Positions 1 to 5,594 of a DNA stretch of 8,860 nucleotides are shown here, piece after piece. The position numbers were made by a program, and so were the translations under genes. The number at the start of each line of letters is the position of its first letter. Position 1 is the stretch's first letter. Origin of the DNA: a bacterium (GTDB lineage: Bacteria > UBP15 > UBA6099 > DSWB01); NCBI GenBank assembly GCA_020061125.1, contig JAGUYV010000011.1, positions 1 through 8,860 on the forward strand, written 5' to 3'. The notes under the pieces are model-generated. The model was not told the DNA's origin, did no database searches, and saw only the letters and a program-made list of their open reading frames with translations.

Positions 1-245
1 GCAACGCGCCGGGGCGCGGCGGCATGAGCGGCCCACAGGAACAGGGACACGGCGCCCCGCCCCAGGGAGCGCAGCCCATGCAGCCCCCGCAAGAGGCGTT
101 CAACGCCTGCGCAGGATTGTCTCTGAATGACTCCTGCTCATTCCAGTCGCCGAGGGGCGCGGTCACGGGCGTTTGCTCCGGGGATTTCGGACAGGACCTT
201 TTCTGCAAGCCCGAACACGCGCCCGGCGGCCCGCCGCATAGATAA
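1..245 (+). CDS. C-terminal part of a secreted protein with four-cysteine tail (5' end outside window)
   Basis: The frame is open from the window edge (first full codon at 3) to TAA at 243-245. An ATG lies at 24, but codons before it are also open, and the visible peptide is only a low-complexity Pro/Gln/Gly linker plus a tail, so this is most likely the end of a longer gene rather than a 73-residue protein. The tail has the spacing C-x8-C-S-F-x2-P-x4-T-G-x-C-x9-C and is preceded by P-P-x-E-A-x3-A. The DUF1566 lipoprotein that follows ends in exactly the same pattern, so the two are probably tandem paralogues or share a C-terminal module. The tail presumably acts outside the cytoplasm, where its cysteines could form disulfides; this is inference. 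The catalytic or binding part of the protein is not visible, so no function can be given. Confidence 0.7.
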   Translation, partial: NAPGRGGMSGPQEQGHGAPPQGAQPMQPPQEAFNACAGLSLNDSCSFQSPRGAVTGVCSGDFGQDLFCKPEHAPGGPPHR

Positions 246-338
246 CGCGTCCGCACCCATCTTCAATCCTCAAAAATAAATATCGGCGTTTGTATTCTTT
301 TAATTCCCTTTGCAGCTCCATGCATGCGGCATTTTGAA

Positions 339-354
339 TGTGACGCGGATCACT
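339..354. promoter_or_regulatory. CRP/FNR-family-like palindrome upstream of the DUF1566 lipoprotein gene
   Basis: TGTGA at 339-343, six bases, then TCACT at 350-354 matches the CRP consensus TGTGA-N6-TCACA at 9 of 10 half-site positions. A further GTGA at 355-358 makes a second overlapping palindrome, TCACTGTGA (350-358). The site lies about 67 nt before the ATG at 421. No clear sigma70 promoter could be placed beside it, so its role (activator, repressor or chance) is open. The rest of 246-420 is non-coding; it holds an AT-rich patch around 270-305 and the ribosome binding site. Confidence 0.35.
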
Positions 355-420
355 GTGACAAATCCGGGGCGGCGCCGTCAAAACCCACAAACAAACAATG
401 GAGAAGAAAGGAGCAAAGCA

Positions 421-2430
421 ATGAAAGCACACTACAGCAGAACGGCGGTGGCGCTACTTGCGGCATTGATGATTTTCACCCTGGCGTCGTGCGGGGGCGG
501 CGGGGGCGGAAGCGCGGGCGGCGGGACCGTTGTTGACACGGACACCGGCGCAGCGGAAGGCTTCGTGTACATGTCCGTGGACGGCGATCTGGAGCAGACT
601 TCCGCCCGCGCCGCGGGCCGCACCGCGGGCCGCGTGCCCCTGGCCGGCGCAAGCGTGATCTGCGAAGGCAGAACCGGAACCACGGATGCATCCGGCTATT
701 TCAAGCTCACGGGCATCCCCTCGGGACCAAGAACCCTCGAAATCACAAAACAGGGTTTCAATCCCCTGCGCATCCCGGTCACGATCCGCAGAAATGAAGT
801 GGTGAACGCCATCCCGGCGGATTCCACTAACGGCGTGCTCCAGCCCTCGGCCGCGGGTTCCATATCTGTGTCGTCCACTCCCGCGGGCGCGGAGATCCTG
901 CTCGACGCACAGGCCACGGGCTTCATCACCCCGAACACGCTCGCCAATGTGTCCGCGGGCAGCCACGAGGTGAGCGTGACATTGGACGGCTACGACACCC
1001 CGGCCGCGGTGTCCGTGCAGGTGGCGGCGGACCAGACGGCCGCCGCGGATTTCACGCTGCATGAAACATCCGCCAACCCGGACCCGGCGCCGGCCGCTTC
1101 GGGCTTCGTGATCGTGGACACGAACCAGAGCAGTTGCTATTCCGCTACTTCCTGGCAGTCGTGCCCCGCGGCGGGCGCGGGCTTCTTCGGGCAGGACGCC
1201 CAGTACGACGGCGTGCAGCCCTGGTACACGGACAACGGCGACGGCACCGTTACGGACAACCGCACGGGCCTCATGTGGCAGCAGGATCCCGGAGACAAGA
1301 TGACCTATTCCCAGGCCGTGGCCGGCGCGTCCTCTTTCAGGCTCGCGGGCTACTCCGACTGGCGCCTGCCCTCCATCAAGGAACTCTATTCCCTGATCCT
1401 CTTCAGCGGGCTTGACCCCAGCTCCGATATGTACGGCGGCACGGACGGCCTGGTCCCGTTCATTGACACGGACTATTTCGACTTCAGATACGGCGACACC
1501 TCCGCGGGCGAGCGCGTGATTGACGCCCAGTTCGCATCCAGCAATGTGTACGCGGGCGACGGGTTCGACGCGCAAACCGTGTTCGGCGTAAACTTCGCCG
1601 ACGGCCGCATCAAGGGCTACGGAACCACCATGGGCGGCACGGAAAAAACATTCTTCGTTCTCTATGTTCGGGGCAACACCAGCTACGGCCGCAACAACTT
1701 CGCGGACAACGGCGACGGCACGGTCACGGACTACGCCACCGGCCTCATCTGGCAACAGGCGGACAGCGGCTCGGGCATGATCTGGGAAGACGCGCTCGAT
1801 TACTGCGAAAGCCTCTCCCTCGCGGGCGGCACGGACTGGCGCCTGCCCAACGCCAAGGAACTCCAGAGCATCGTGGACTACTCCCGCGCGCCCAGCCTCG
1901 GCTCCGCGGCCATTGACCCCGTGTTCCGCACCTCCGGCATCACCAACGAAGCGGGACAGGCCGACTACCCCTACTTCTGGACGAGCACCTCGCACGCCAG
2001 CGCACAGGGCGCCAACAGCGCCGTGTACCTTGCCTTCGGCAGGGCGCTCGGATACATGAACTCGGCATGGGTGGATGTGCACGGCGCGGGCGCGCAACGC
2101 AGCGACCCCAAAACCGGCGACCCCGGCGACTACCCCACAGGCCACGGCCCGCAGGGCGACGCCATCCGCATCTACAACTACGCCCGCTGCGTGCGCGGCG
2201 GCGCAACCTTCACAGGCACATCCGGCAGCGCACAAGACATTCTCCCGGACAGCGGCGCCACCGGCGGAGGCTCCACCGCACAGACACAGCCCGGCGCGCC
2301 GCCCGCGGAAGCCGTGGCCGCATGCTCCGGCAAATCCACGGGCGCATCCTGTTCATTCAGCGCACCGGACAAAACCATCACCGGAACCTGCCGCACCGGC
2401 ATCGAAAACATCTTCGCCTGCATTCCGTAA
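421..2430 (+). CDS. Secreted lipoprotein with CarboxypepD_reg-like, PEGA and two DUF1566 domains
   Basis: 669 residues if started at ATG 421. This start is chosen because AAAGGAG (407-413) sits 7 nt upstream and the product begins with a lipoprotein signal peptide: basic n-region, hydrophobic core and lipobox LASC with Cys24, then six Gly. An upstream in-frame ATG at 310 would bury the signal. Order after the anchor: carboxypeptidase-regulatory-like beta-sandwich (about 45-122), PEGA domain (about 147-213), DUF1566 copy 1 (about 268-413, TDNGDGTVTDNRTGLMWQQ and DWRLPS), DUF1566 copy 2 (about 428-593, DNGDGTVTDYATGLIWQQ, DWRLPN, YARCVR), Gly/Ser linker, and a cysteine tail (631-669). DUF1566 is found in extracellular and cell-surface proteins and has no settled biochemical role. 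The protein is probably membrane-anchored and binds or displays something at the surface. GC is high, like the fragment upstream and unlike the block downstream. Domain calls are strong, function is unknown. Confidence 0.92.
   Translation: MKAHYSRTAVALLAALMIFTLASCGGGGGGSAGGGTVVDTDTGAAEGFVYMSVDGDLEQTSARAAGRTAGRVPLAGASVICEGRTGTTDASGYFKLTGIPSGPRTLEITKQGFNPLRIPVTIRRNEVVNAIPADSTNGVLQPSAAGSISVSSTPAGAEILLDAQATGFITPNTLANVSAGSHEVSVTLDGYDTPAAVSVQVAADQTAAADFTLHETSANPDPAPAASGFVIVDTNQSSCYSATSWQSCPAAGAGFFGQDAQYDGVQPWYTDNGDGTVTDNRTGLMWQQDPGDKMTYSQAVAGASSFRLAGYSDWRLPSIKELYSLILFSGLDPSSDMYGGTDGLVPFIDTDYFDFRYGDTSAGERVIDAQFASSNVYAGDGFDAQTVFGVNFADGRIKGYGTTMGGTEKTFFVLYVRGNTSYGRNNFADNGDGTVTDYATGLIWQQADSGSGMIWEDALDYCESLSLAGGTDWRLPNAKELQSIVDYSRAPSLGSAAIDPVFRTSGITNEAGQADYPYFWTSTSHASAQGANSAVYLAFGRALGYMNSAWVDVHGAGAQRSDPKTGDPGDYPTGHGPQGDAIRIYNYARCVRGGATFTGTSGSAQDILPDSGATGGGSTAQTQPGAPPAEAVAACSGKSTGASCSFSAPDKTITGTCRTGIENIFACIP
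1231..1721 (+). repeat. Duplicated 17-bp segment marking the two DUF1566 units
   Basis: GACAACGGCGACGGCAC occurs identically at 1231-1247 and 1705-1721, 474 bp apart and in the same reading frame. It encodes the DNGDGT core of each DUF1566 copy. A second matching patch (DWRLP) follows each. This is intragenic domain duplication, not a mobile repeat; it could still recombine and delete one copy. Confidence 0.7.
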
Positions 2431-2476
2431 CTCGCGCACCGCGCGAAAGCCGTGTCAGACATTAAGCATAAACCAG

Positions 2477-2513
2477 GCCGGGGACATGACCCGGGGACCG
2501 CAAGCTCCCCGGC
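2477..2513 (+). terminator. Putative terminator hairpin after the DUF1566 lipoprotein gene
   Basis: CCGGGGA (2491-2497) pairs perfectly with TCCCCGG (2506-2512) around an 8-nt loop. An upstream GCCGGGGA (2477-2484) can pair instead with TCCCCGGC (2506-2513), giving an alternative 8-bp stem with a larger loop. The hairpin starts about 60 nt after the stop codon at 2430. The T-tract is poor (CTTCATTCCTCGGCTTTC), so rho-independent termination is plausible but not certain. Confidence 0.5.
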
Positions 2514-2816
2514 TTCATTCCTCGGCTTTCTTCGTATTTGGATACACAGCGCCGGCGTCACGCTAATCGGCATGACCCATATTTTTATTATCTGGCCAAA
2601 ACGCATCAAAACCCCGGAATGTGGTATACTTGACAACAGGACAAAAAGAACCGTGTACACGGCATAAAACGGAGACACCGTGAGTACCTGTCGCGACAAT
2701 GTCGCGGCCGGAAACCAGCGCTGCACCGCATGAGGACACAACCCGAATGCGTTTTTCAGAATCGTAAATCTGTGCCCGGAGCCGGACAAAAGCTGCTTGA
2801 ATGGAAGAGGGAGGCA
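2514..2816. other. Intergenic stretch without a recognisable gene
   Basis: About 300 bases between the hairpin and the left inverted repeat. Both strands were read and no frame gives a recognisable protein. A plus frame is open from 2634 to a stop at 2817-2819, but its start is unclear and its composition is unconvincing. A 17-codon GTG reading frame (2680-2733) follows a GGAG but resembles nothing known. The main content is the promoter/operator-like patch at 2625-2698. The stretch may be the scar of a gene lost when the neighbouring block arrived. Confidence 0.5.
2625..2698 (+). promoter_or_regulatory. Promoter/operator-like patch with two perfect palindromes
   Basis: TATACT (2625-2630, 5/6 match to a -10 box) overlaps TTGACA (2630-2635, a perfect -35 box). 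Fifteen bases further on is the perfect 12-bp palindrome CCGTGTACACGG (2651-2662), and then the perfect palindrome TGTCGCGACA (2689-2698). The layout resembles a small autoregulated promoter such as those of repressor or toxin-antitoxin loci, but no such gene follows. The -35 has only a poor -10 (TGTACA, inside the palindrome, 18-bp spacer), and no good -35 was found for TATACT. Confidence 0.3.
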
Positions 2817-2844
2817 TAATTAAGTATGGTGTCCCCAAAACTCC
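2817..2844 (+). repeat. Left copy of inverted repeat (GTATGGTGTCCCC type)
   Basis: This 28-bp sequence matches the reverse complement of 5330-5356 with one extra A (in TAATTAAG versus TAATTAG) and one substitution (AAAACTCC versus ATAACTCC). Its core is GTATGGTGTCCCC (2824-2836). It starts 8 bp past the end of the minus-strand lipoprotein gene (stop at 2854-2852). Short dispersed repeats of this look are, from memory, often seen near IS200-like/REP-associated transposase genes, but no transposase is present here. Confidence 0.8.
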
Positions 2845-2864
2845 CCGCCATTCATGGCCCGGGG
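2843..2864 (-). terminator. Possible terminator hairpin over the stop of the propeller lipoprotein gene
   Basis: CCCCG-CCA (2843-2850) pairs with TGG-CGGGG (2855-2857 and 2860-2864), with a 4-nt loop and a two-base bulge. The stem spans the stop codon. Read on the minus strand it is followed by AGTTTTGGGG, a short T-run supplied by the repeat. Weak evidence; it may be chance. Confidence 0.25.
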
Positions 2865-4654
2865 TGATAGTCCGGGTTGCTTCCCCCAAGGCCATAACTC
2901 ATTGACGCGCTACCGTCTGAATACATGACATGCAGATAATTATTCTGGTCTGATAAAAAAATAAATTGCCCGTCACTGCTCGCGGTTATGTTGCCTTTAA
3001 TATCTGTCAGTCCCGCCGGCATGGGAATTTCCGCCACATTCGTGCCATCGGCATTCATAACAAAGATGCCACGCGTTCGATCCCCAATGTAATTATGTGT
3101 TTCGTAAATAATACGGTTGTCATCAAGCCACGCGAAGCCTGTTTCCGTAGTCGTGTTATTCGTTAGTCTTAATATATTGCTCCCGTCAGAATTCATGACG
3201 ACGATTTCGTAATTGTCTCCTCCATAATTTTTTGCAAATGCGATCTTTGTGCCGTCGGGTGATATTTCCGCAAACAATCCGCTTGTGTTTGTGAAAGTCA
3301 ATCGTTGTTCATTTGACCCATTGATGTTGACTTTGTAATAATCGAGTGAACCGGAGTAATATTTGTATTTTAAAACTTCATTATTATCAAACCAATCCGA
3401 AGGTCCATATTGCATGCTCGTCGTGGTTTGTCCGGTGCCATCCGAATTGATTAAAGCCATGAATGAATCAGGTCCTGTCGGGCCTGTCGAATATGCAATT
3501 TTTGTTCCGTCTGGAGACCAGTGGCCATCTCTTTCGCCAGTTTCATTTTCTGTCAAGTGGAACAAATTGCCGCCATCGGCATCCATTGTGCATAATTCCG
3601 CATATGCGGTGCTTTTATAGCTGCAACCAAAAACAAGTTTTCCAGATAGTTTTGCGATATCAATAACAACCGTGTCCGATGCGCTCTGCAGAAAACCGTC
3701 ATTGACCTTTAATGAAAACTCGTAAGTTCCCTCCTGGATTGGAACAAAGGAAGCCGTAGCGGAGTTAGGGTTTATCAATGATACTACAGGCCCGTTTGTT
3801 TGCGCCCATTGATATGATAGCATGTCGCCATTCGGATCGGCGCTGGCTGTTCCATCCAGCGATATCGTAATGTCGGCAGGCGTATAAACATATTCTGAAC
3901 CATTCCATCCCTCATATATATATTTTGTTCCCGCAAAGCCCTTGAAATCATCTCCTGCATTTGCATCTGGCGCCTGATTCCCCGCCGGGTTTAATGAAAA
4001 TGTTACAGTTTCTCTCTGCCCTGAAATTACGGTCAATATTTGCTCTGTCACAGCGTCATAACCCGTCTGCAATATTGAAACTGTGTGTTCGCCGGCGGCA
4101 ATTCCATCGAATGCATATGACAATCCGGCCGGAATCGCAATCCCGGTGCTCTGCCCATCTATAAAAACCGTGCCCCCGCTGACATTGGCATATACCATGA
4201 TTGAACCTGACGAAATCGGAGACAACGCTATTCCGGTGCTTCCTCCAACGGCAGTAGTGCTGTCCGGCTTCACGGCAACGCTTGTCTGATAATTGTTGAA
4301 ACCGATATAAGACACCGTCAAAGAACATGTGCCGGACGGCAATGACGTAATTTTGAAATAACCGGACGCGATAGTTGAAGTGTCTTTCCTAACGCTCCCG
4401 CAGGCAACCACCACACTTGCGCCCTGTACGGGCTTCATACCTGCCGGCGCCGTTTTTGCCTCTCTGGCTCCACTGCCGACCGGGGCATATACATAACCGT
4501 CAATAGCGCCATATTGCGGAGGCGCAACCACTCCACTGCCGCCTCCACCGCCTCCGCAGGCTGATATATTGACAAGAAATAAACATATGTGAACAACCTT
4601 AACCATACTCCAAATGCGGTCTTGTATGATTGAATGATATTTCTTTGGCCTCAT
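2852..4654 (-). CDS. Lipoprotein with CarboxypepD_reg-like, PEGA, PKD-like and TolB-like beta-propeller domains
   Basis: 600 residues from ATG 4654, chosen because GGTGA lies 6 nt upstream. TTG 4666 and GTG 4663 are in frame upstream, and ATG 4606 (MVKVVHICLF) would give a tidier signal peptide but has GGAG only one base away. The signal ends in a lipobox-like NISAC with Cys33, then six Gly. Order: carboxypeptidase-regulatory-like domain (about 50-126), PEGA (about 150-222), PKD/Ig-like domain (about 228-335, SLDGTASADPNGD and KVNDG), and a TolB/PD40-type propeller (about 337-595). Propeller blades show the typical motifs MDADGGN, HWSPDGTKIAY, EISPDGTKIAF, VVMNSDGSN and VMNADGTN. Such propellers bind proteins or small ligands at the periplasmic face or cell surface; the ligand is unknown. 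The start lies 5 nt after the stop of the dockerin-like frame, so the two were cotranscribed. Base composition is clearly AT-richer than the DUF1566 lipoprotein gene, suggesting separate origin. Confidence 0.88.
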   Translation of the reverse strand: MRPKKYHSIIQDRIWSMVKVVHICLFLVNISACGGGGGGSGVVAPPQYGAIDGYVYAPVGSGAREAKTAPAGMKPVQGASVVVACGSVRKDTSTIASGYFKITSLPSGTCSLTVSYIGFNNYQTSVAVKPDSTTAVGGSTGIALSPISSGSIMVYANVSGGTVFIDGQSTGIAIPAGLSYAFDGIAAGEHTVSILQTGYDAVTEQILTVISGQRETVTFSLNPAGNQAPDANAGDDFKGFAGTKYIYEGWNGSEYVYTPADITISLDGTASADPNGDMLSYQWAQTNGPVVSLINPNSATASFVPIQEGTYEFSLKVNDGFLQSASDTVVIDIAKLSGKLVFGCSYKSTAYAELCTMDADGGNLFHLTENETGERDGHWSPDGTKIAYSTGPTGPDSFMALINSDGTGQTTTSMQYGPSDWFDNNEVLKYKYYSGSLDYYKVNINGSNEQRLTFTNTSGLFAEISPDGTKIAFAKNYGGDNYEIVVMNSDGSNILRLTNNTTTETGFAWLDDNRIIYETHNYIGDRTRGIFVMNADGTNVAEIPMPAGLTDIKGNITASSDGQFIFLSDQNNYLHVMYSDGSASMSYGLGGSNPDYHPGP

Positions 4655-4659
4655 AATTT

Positions 4660-5316
4660 TCACCAATTACAATCCGGTATTTCAGTTGTAGCAATGTCAT
4701 CACAACAATCACCATAATTGCCGAAAGGTGTGGTTACCGTTGAAAAATCATCATCGCACACATGACAAATCGCAAGAACATCTTGAAATCTACTAATCGC
4801 TTCACATCTAGTTTTACCCCGTGCGAAGCGAATCCAATCTTCGAGGGACAAATCGTTGTCGCGAAACCAGTTGACGCGCTCGAAGCCATCGCGGTCGTTG
4901 CGCCCGTGTCCCTGATTGTACCATGTCCCCAACAATACGATATCCGCAATATCTATGACATTGTCGAAGTTCAGGTCGGCGTCGGCCATGCGGATAAGGT
5001 TTCCGGTGGCGTAGTGCCGCAGGCAGTTGGCCTGGCAGGGGGCTGTGCCGTTTGTCTGGCACCAGGTGAATCCGGCGGGATTGGCTTTGGCGGTTTCGTA
5101 AAAAGATGGTTCGTAAAAGCACGTGTCCGCATTGGGCGGATCGCCCGGCGATGAGGGCGCCGGGCCGATGAGGTTGACGCCGAGTGATTGCGTTGCCACC
5201 ATATAATAATCTTTGTAGCTCACACGCTGGTCCCCGTCAATATCCGCGCGTACCCCCCCTGTGCCCCATTCCTGGTTTCCGTATTGCGCGCCGAACGCGA
5301 CGAAGTCCTCAAGGAG
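4660..5316 (-). pseudogene. Dockerin/EF-hand-like protein, 5'-truncated at the inverted repeat
   Basis: The frame is open from 5316 down to TGA 4662-4660 (218 codons). It has no plausible start at its beginning: the repeat at 5313 supplies the first codons and an in-frame TAA (5319-5317). A GTG at 5223 would give 187 residues, but the 31 codons before it clearly belong to the same protein (EDFVAFGAQYGNQEW, then RADIDGDQRVSYKD) and contain the first Ca-binding loop, so that start would cut a domain. Dockerin-like loops: DIDGDQRVSYKD, DLNFDNVIDIAD (D1, N3, D5, D9, D12 all present), and a degenerate one at RDNDLSLED. Eleven cysteines sit between and after the loops. This arrangement is usual at the C-terminus of large secreted proteins, so the missing N-terminal part probably held the main function. 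GC falls towards the 3' end. The remnant may still be transcribed with the lipoprotein gene. Confidence 0.72.
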
Positions 5317-5356
5317 TTATGGGGACACCGGAGTTATGGGGACACCATACTAATTA
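5313..5356 (-). repeat. Right copy of the inverted repeat, with tandem 17-mer
   Basis: GGAGTTATGGGGACACC occurs twice head to tail (5313-5329 and 5330-5346) with no gap. The outer copy continues into ATACTAATTA, completing the match to the left repeat at 2817-2844 in inverted orientation. The tandem copy exists only on this side. The repeat starts exactly where the GC-rich dockerin-like coding sequence stops. Confidence 0.85.
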
Positions 5357-5594
5357 GAAATCCGTAAATAGTAAAGAGATAACAAAAGAGATATTTTATC
5401 GCTTGCTTTTAGACAATGGGAAACTTGGGACGCTTACCGTTAAGGAAGTGTTTGAATGAAGGTTAGAGGCCAGTAACCATGGAATGGAGACATTTGAAAT
5501 TTGATATGGAATGTAAAATGTTAATGTATACTTATATGCTGTTCTCGTTGCCCGCGAACCTGGATGGCATTCCGGAACTGGAGAGGGCTGTGAA
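5357..5594. other. AT-rich spacer upstream of the membrane glycosyltransferase-like gene
   Basis: No complete gene was found on either strand. A plus frame from 5361 to TGA 5457-5459 reads like coding sequence (32 codons, containing LLLDNGKLGTLTVKEVFE) but has no start codon and begins just beyond the repeat, so it may be a gene tail. Towards the end are a possible promoter (TTGATA 5501-5506 and TATACT 5527-5532, an over-long 20-bp spacer) and the GGAGAGG ribosome binding site at 5580-5586. Confidence 0.4.

Larger units (their letters stand above)
2817..5356. mobile_element. Candidate 2.5-kb segment bounded by inverted repeats
   Basis: Inverted copies of the same 27/28-bp sequence mark both ends. 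The interior holds only minus-strand genes (a 5'-truncated dockerin-like gene and a lipoprotein gene) and differs in composition from the plus-strand genes on both sides. The truncation of the dockerin-like frame coincides with the right repeat. There is no transposase, and no target-site duplication was recognised. Alternatives are two independent insertions of a short mobile repeat, or a rearrangement by recombination between dispersed repeats. Confidence 0.33.

Noticed and set aside
1231-1721. CRISPR-like or mobile repeat inside the DUF1566 gene
   Set aside because: The two 17-bp matches are in frame and encode the same domain motif, so they reflect domain duplication; no regular repeat-spacer array exists in the window.
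454-2235. 593-codon open frame on the minus strand
   Set aside because: Exact antisense shadow of the GC-rich DUF1566 lipoprotein gene; its translation is Ala/Gly/Val/Arg-rich with no domain, while the plus strand shows clear domains.
310-2430. Upstream ATG 310 as the start of the DUF1566 lipoprotein
   Set aside because: It would add 37 residues before the signal peptide and lacks a ribosome binding site, while ATG 421 has AAAGGAG at good spacing.
2178-2789. 203-codon minus-strand frame running from the intergenic region into the DUF1566 lipoprotein gene
   Set aside because: It overlaps the conserved 3' end of a certain gene by 250 bases and the translation resembles no protein; no ribosome binding site was found.
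2634-2819. Plus-strand frame ending KLLEWKREA before the left repeat
   Set aside because: Only about 61 codons, with no convincing start or ribosome binding site and a basic, unstructured composition; kept only as a note in the intergenic entry.
2563-2895. 110-codon minus-strand frame across the left repeat
   Set aside because: It overlaps the stop of the propeller lipoprotein gene and crosses the repeat; no motif or start signal.
4660-5223. Complete 187-residue gene starting at GTG 5223
   Set aside because: The 31 codons before the GTG continue the same dockerin-like protein, including its first Ca-binding loop, so the gene is a 5'-truncated fragment.
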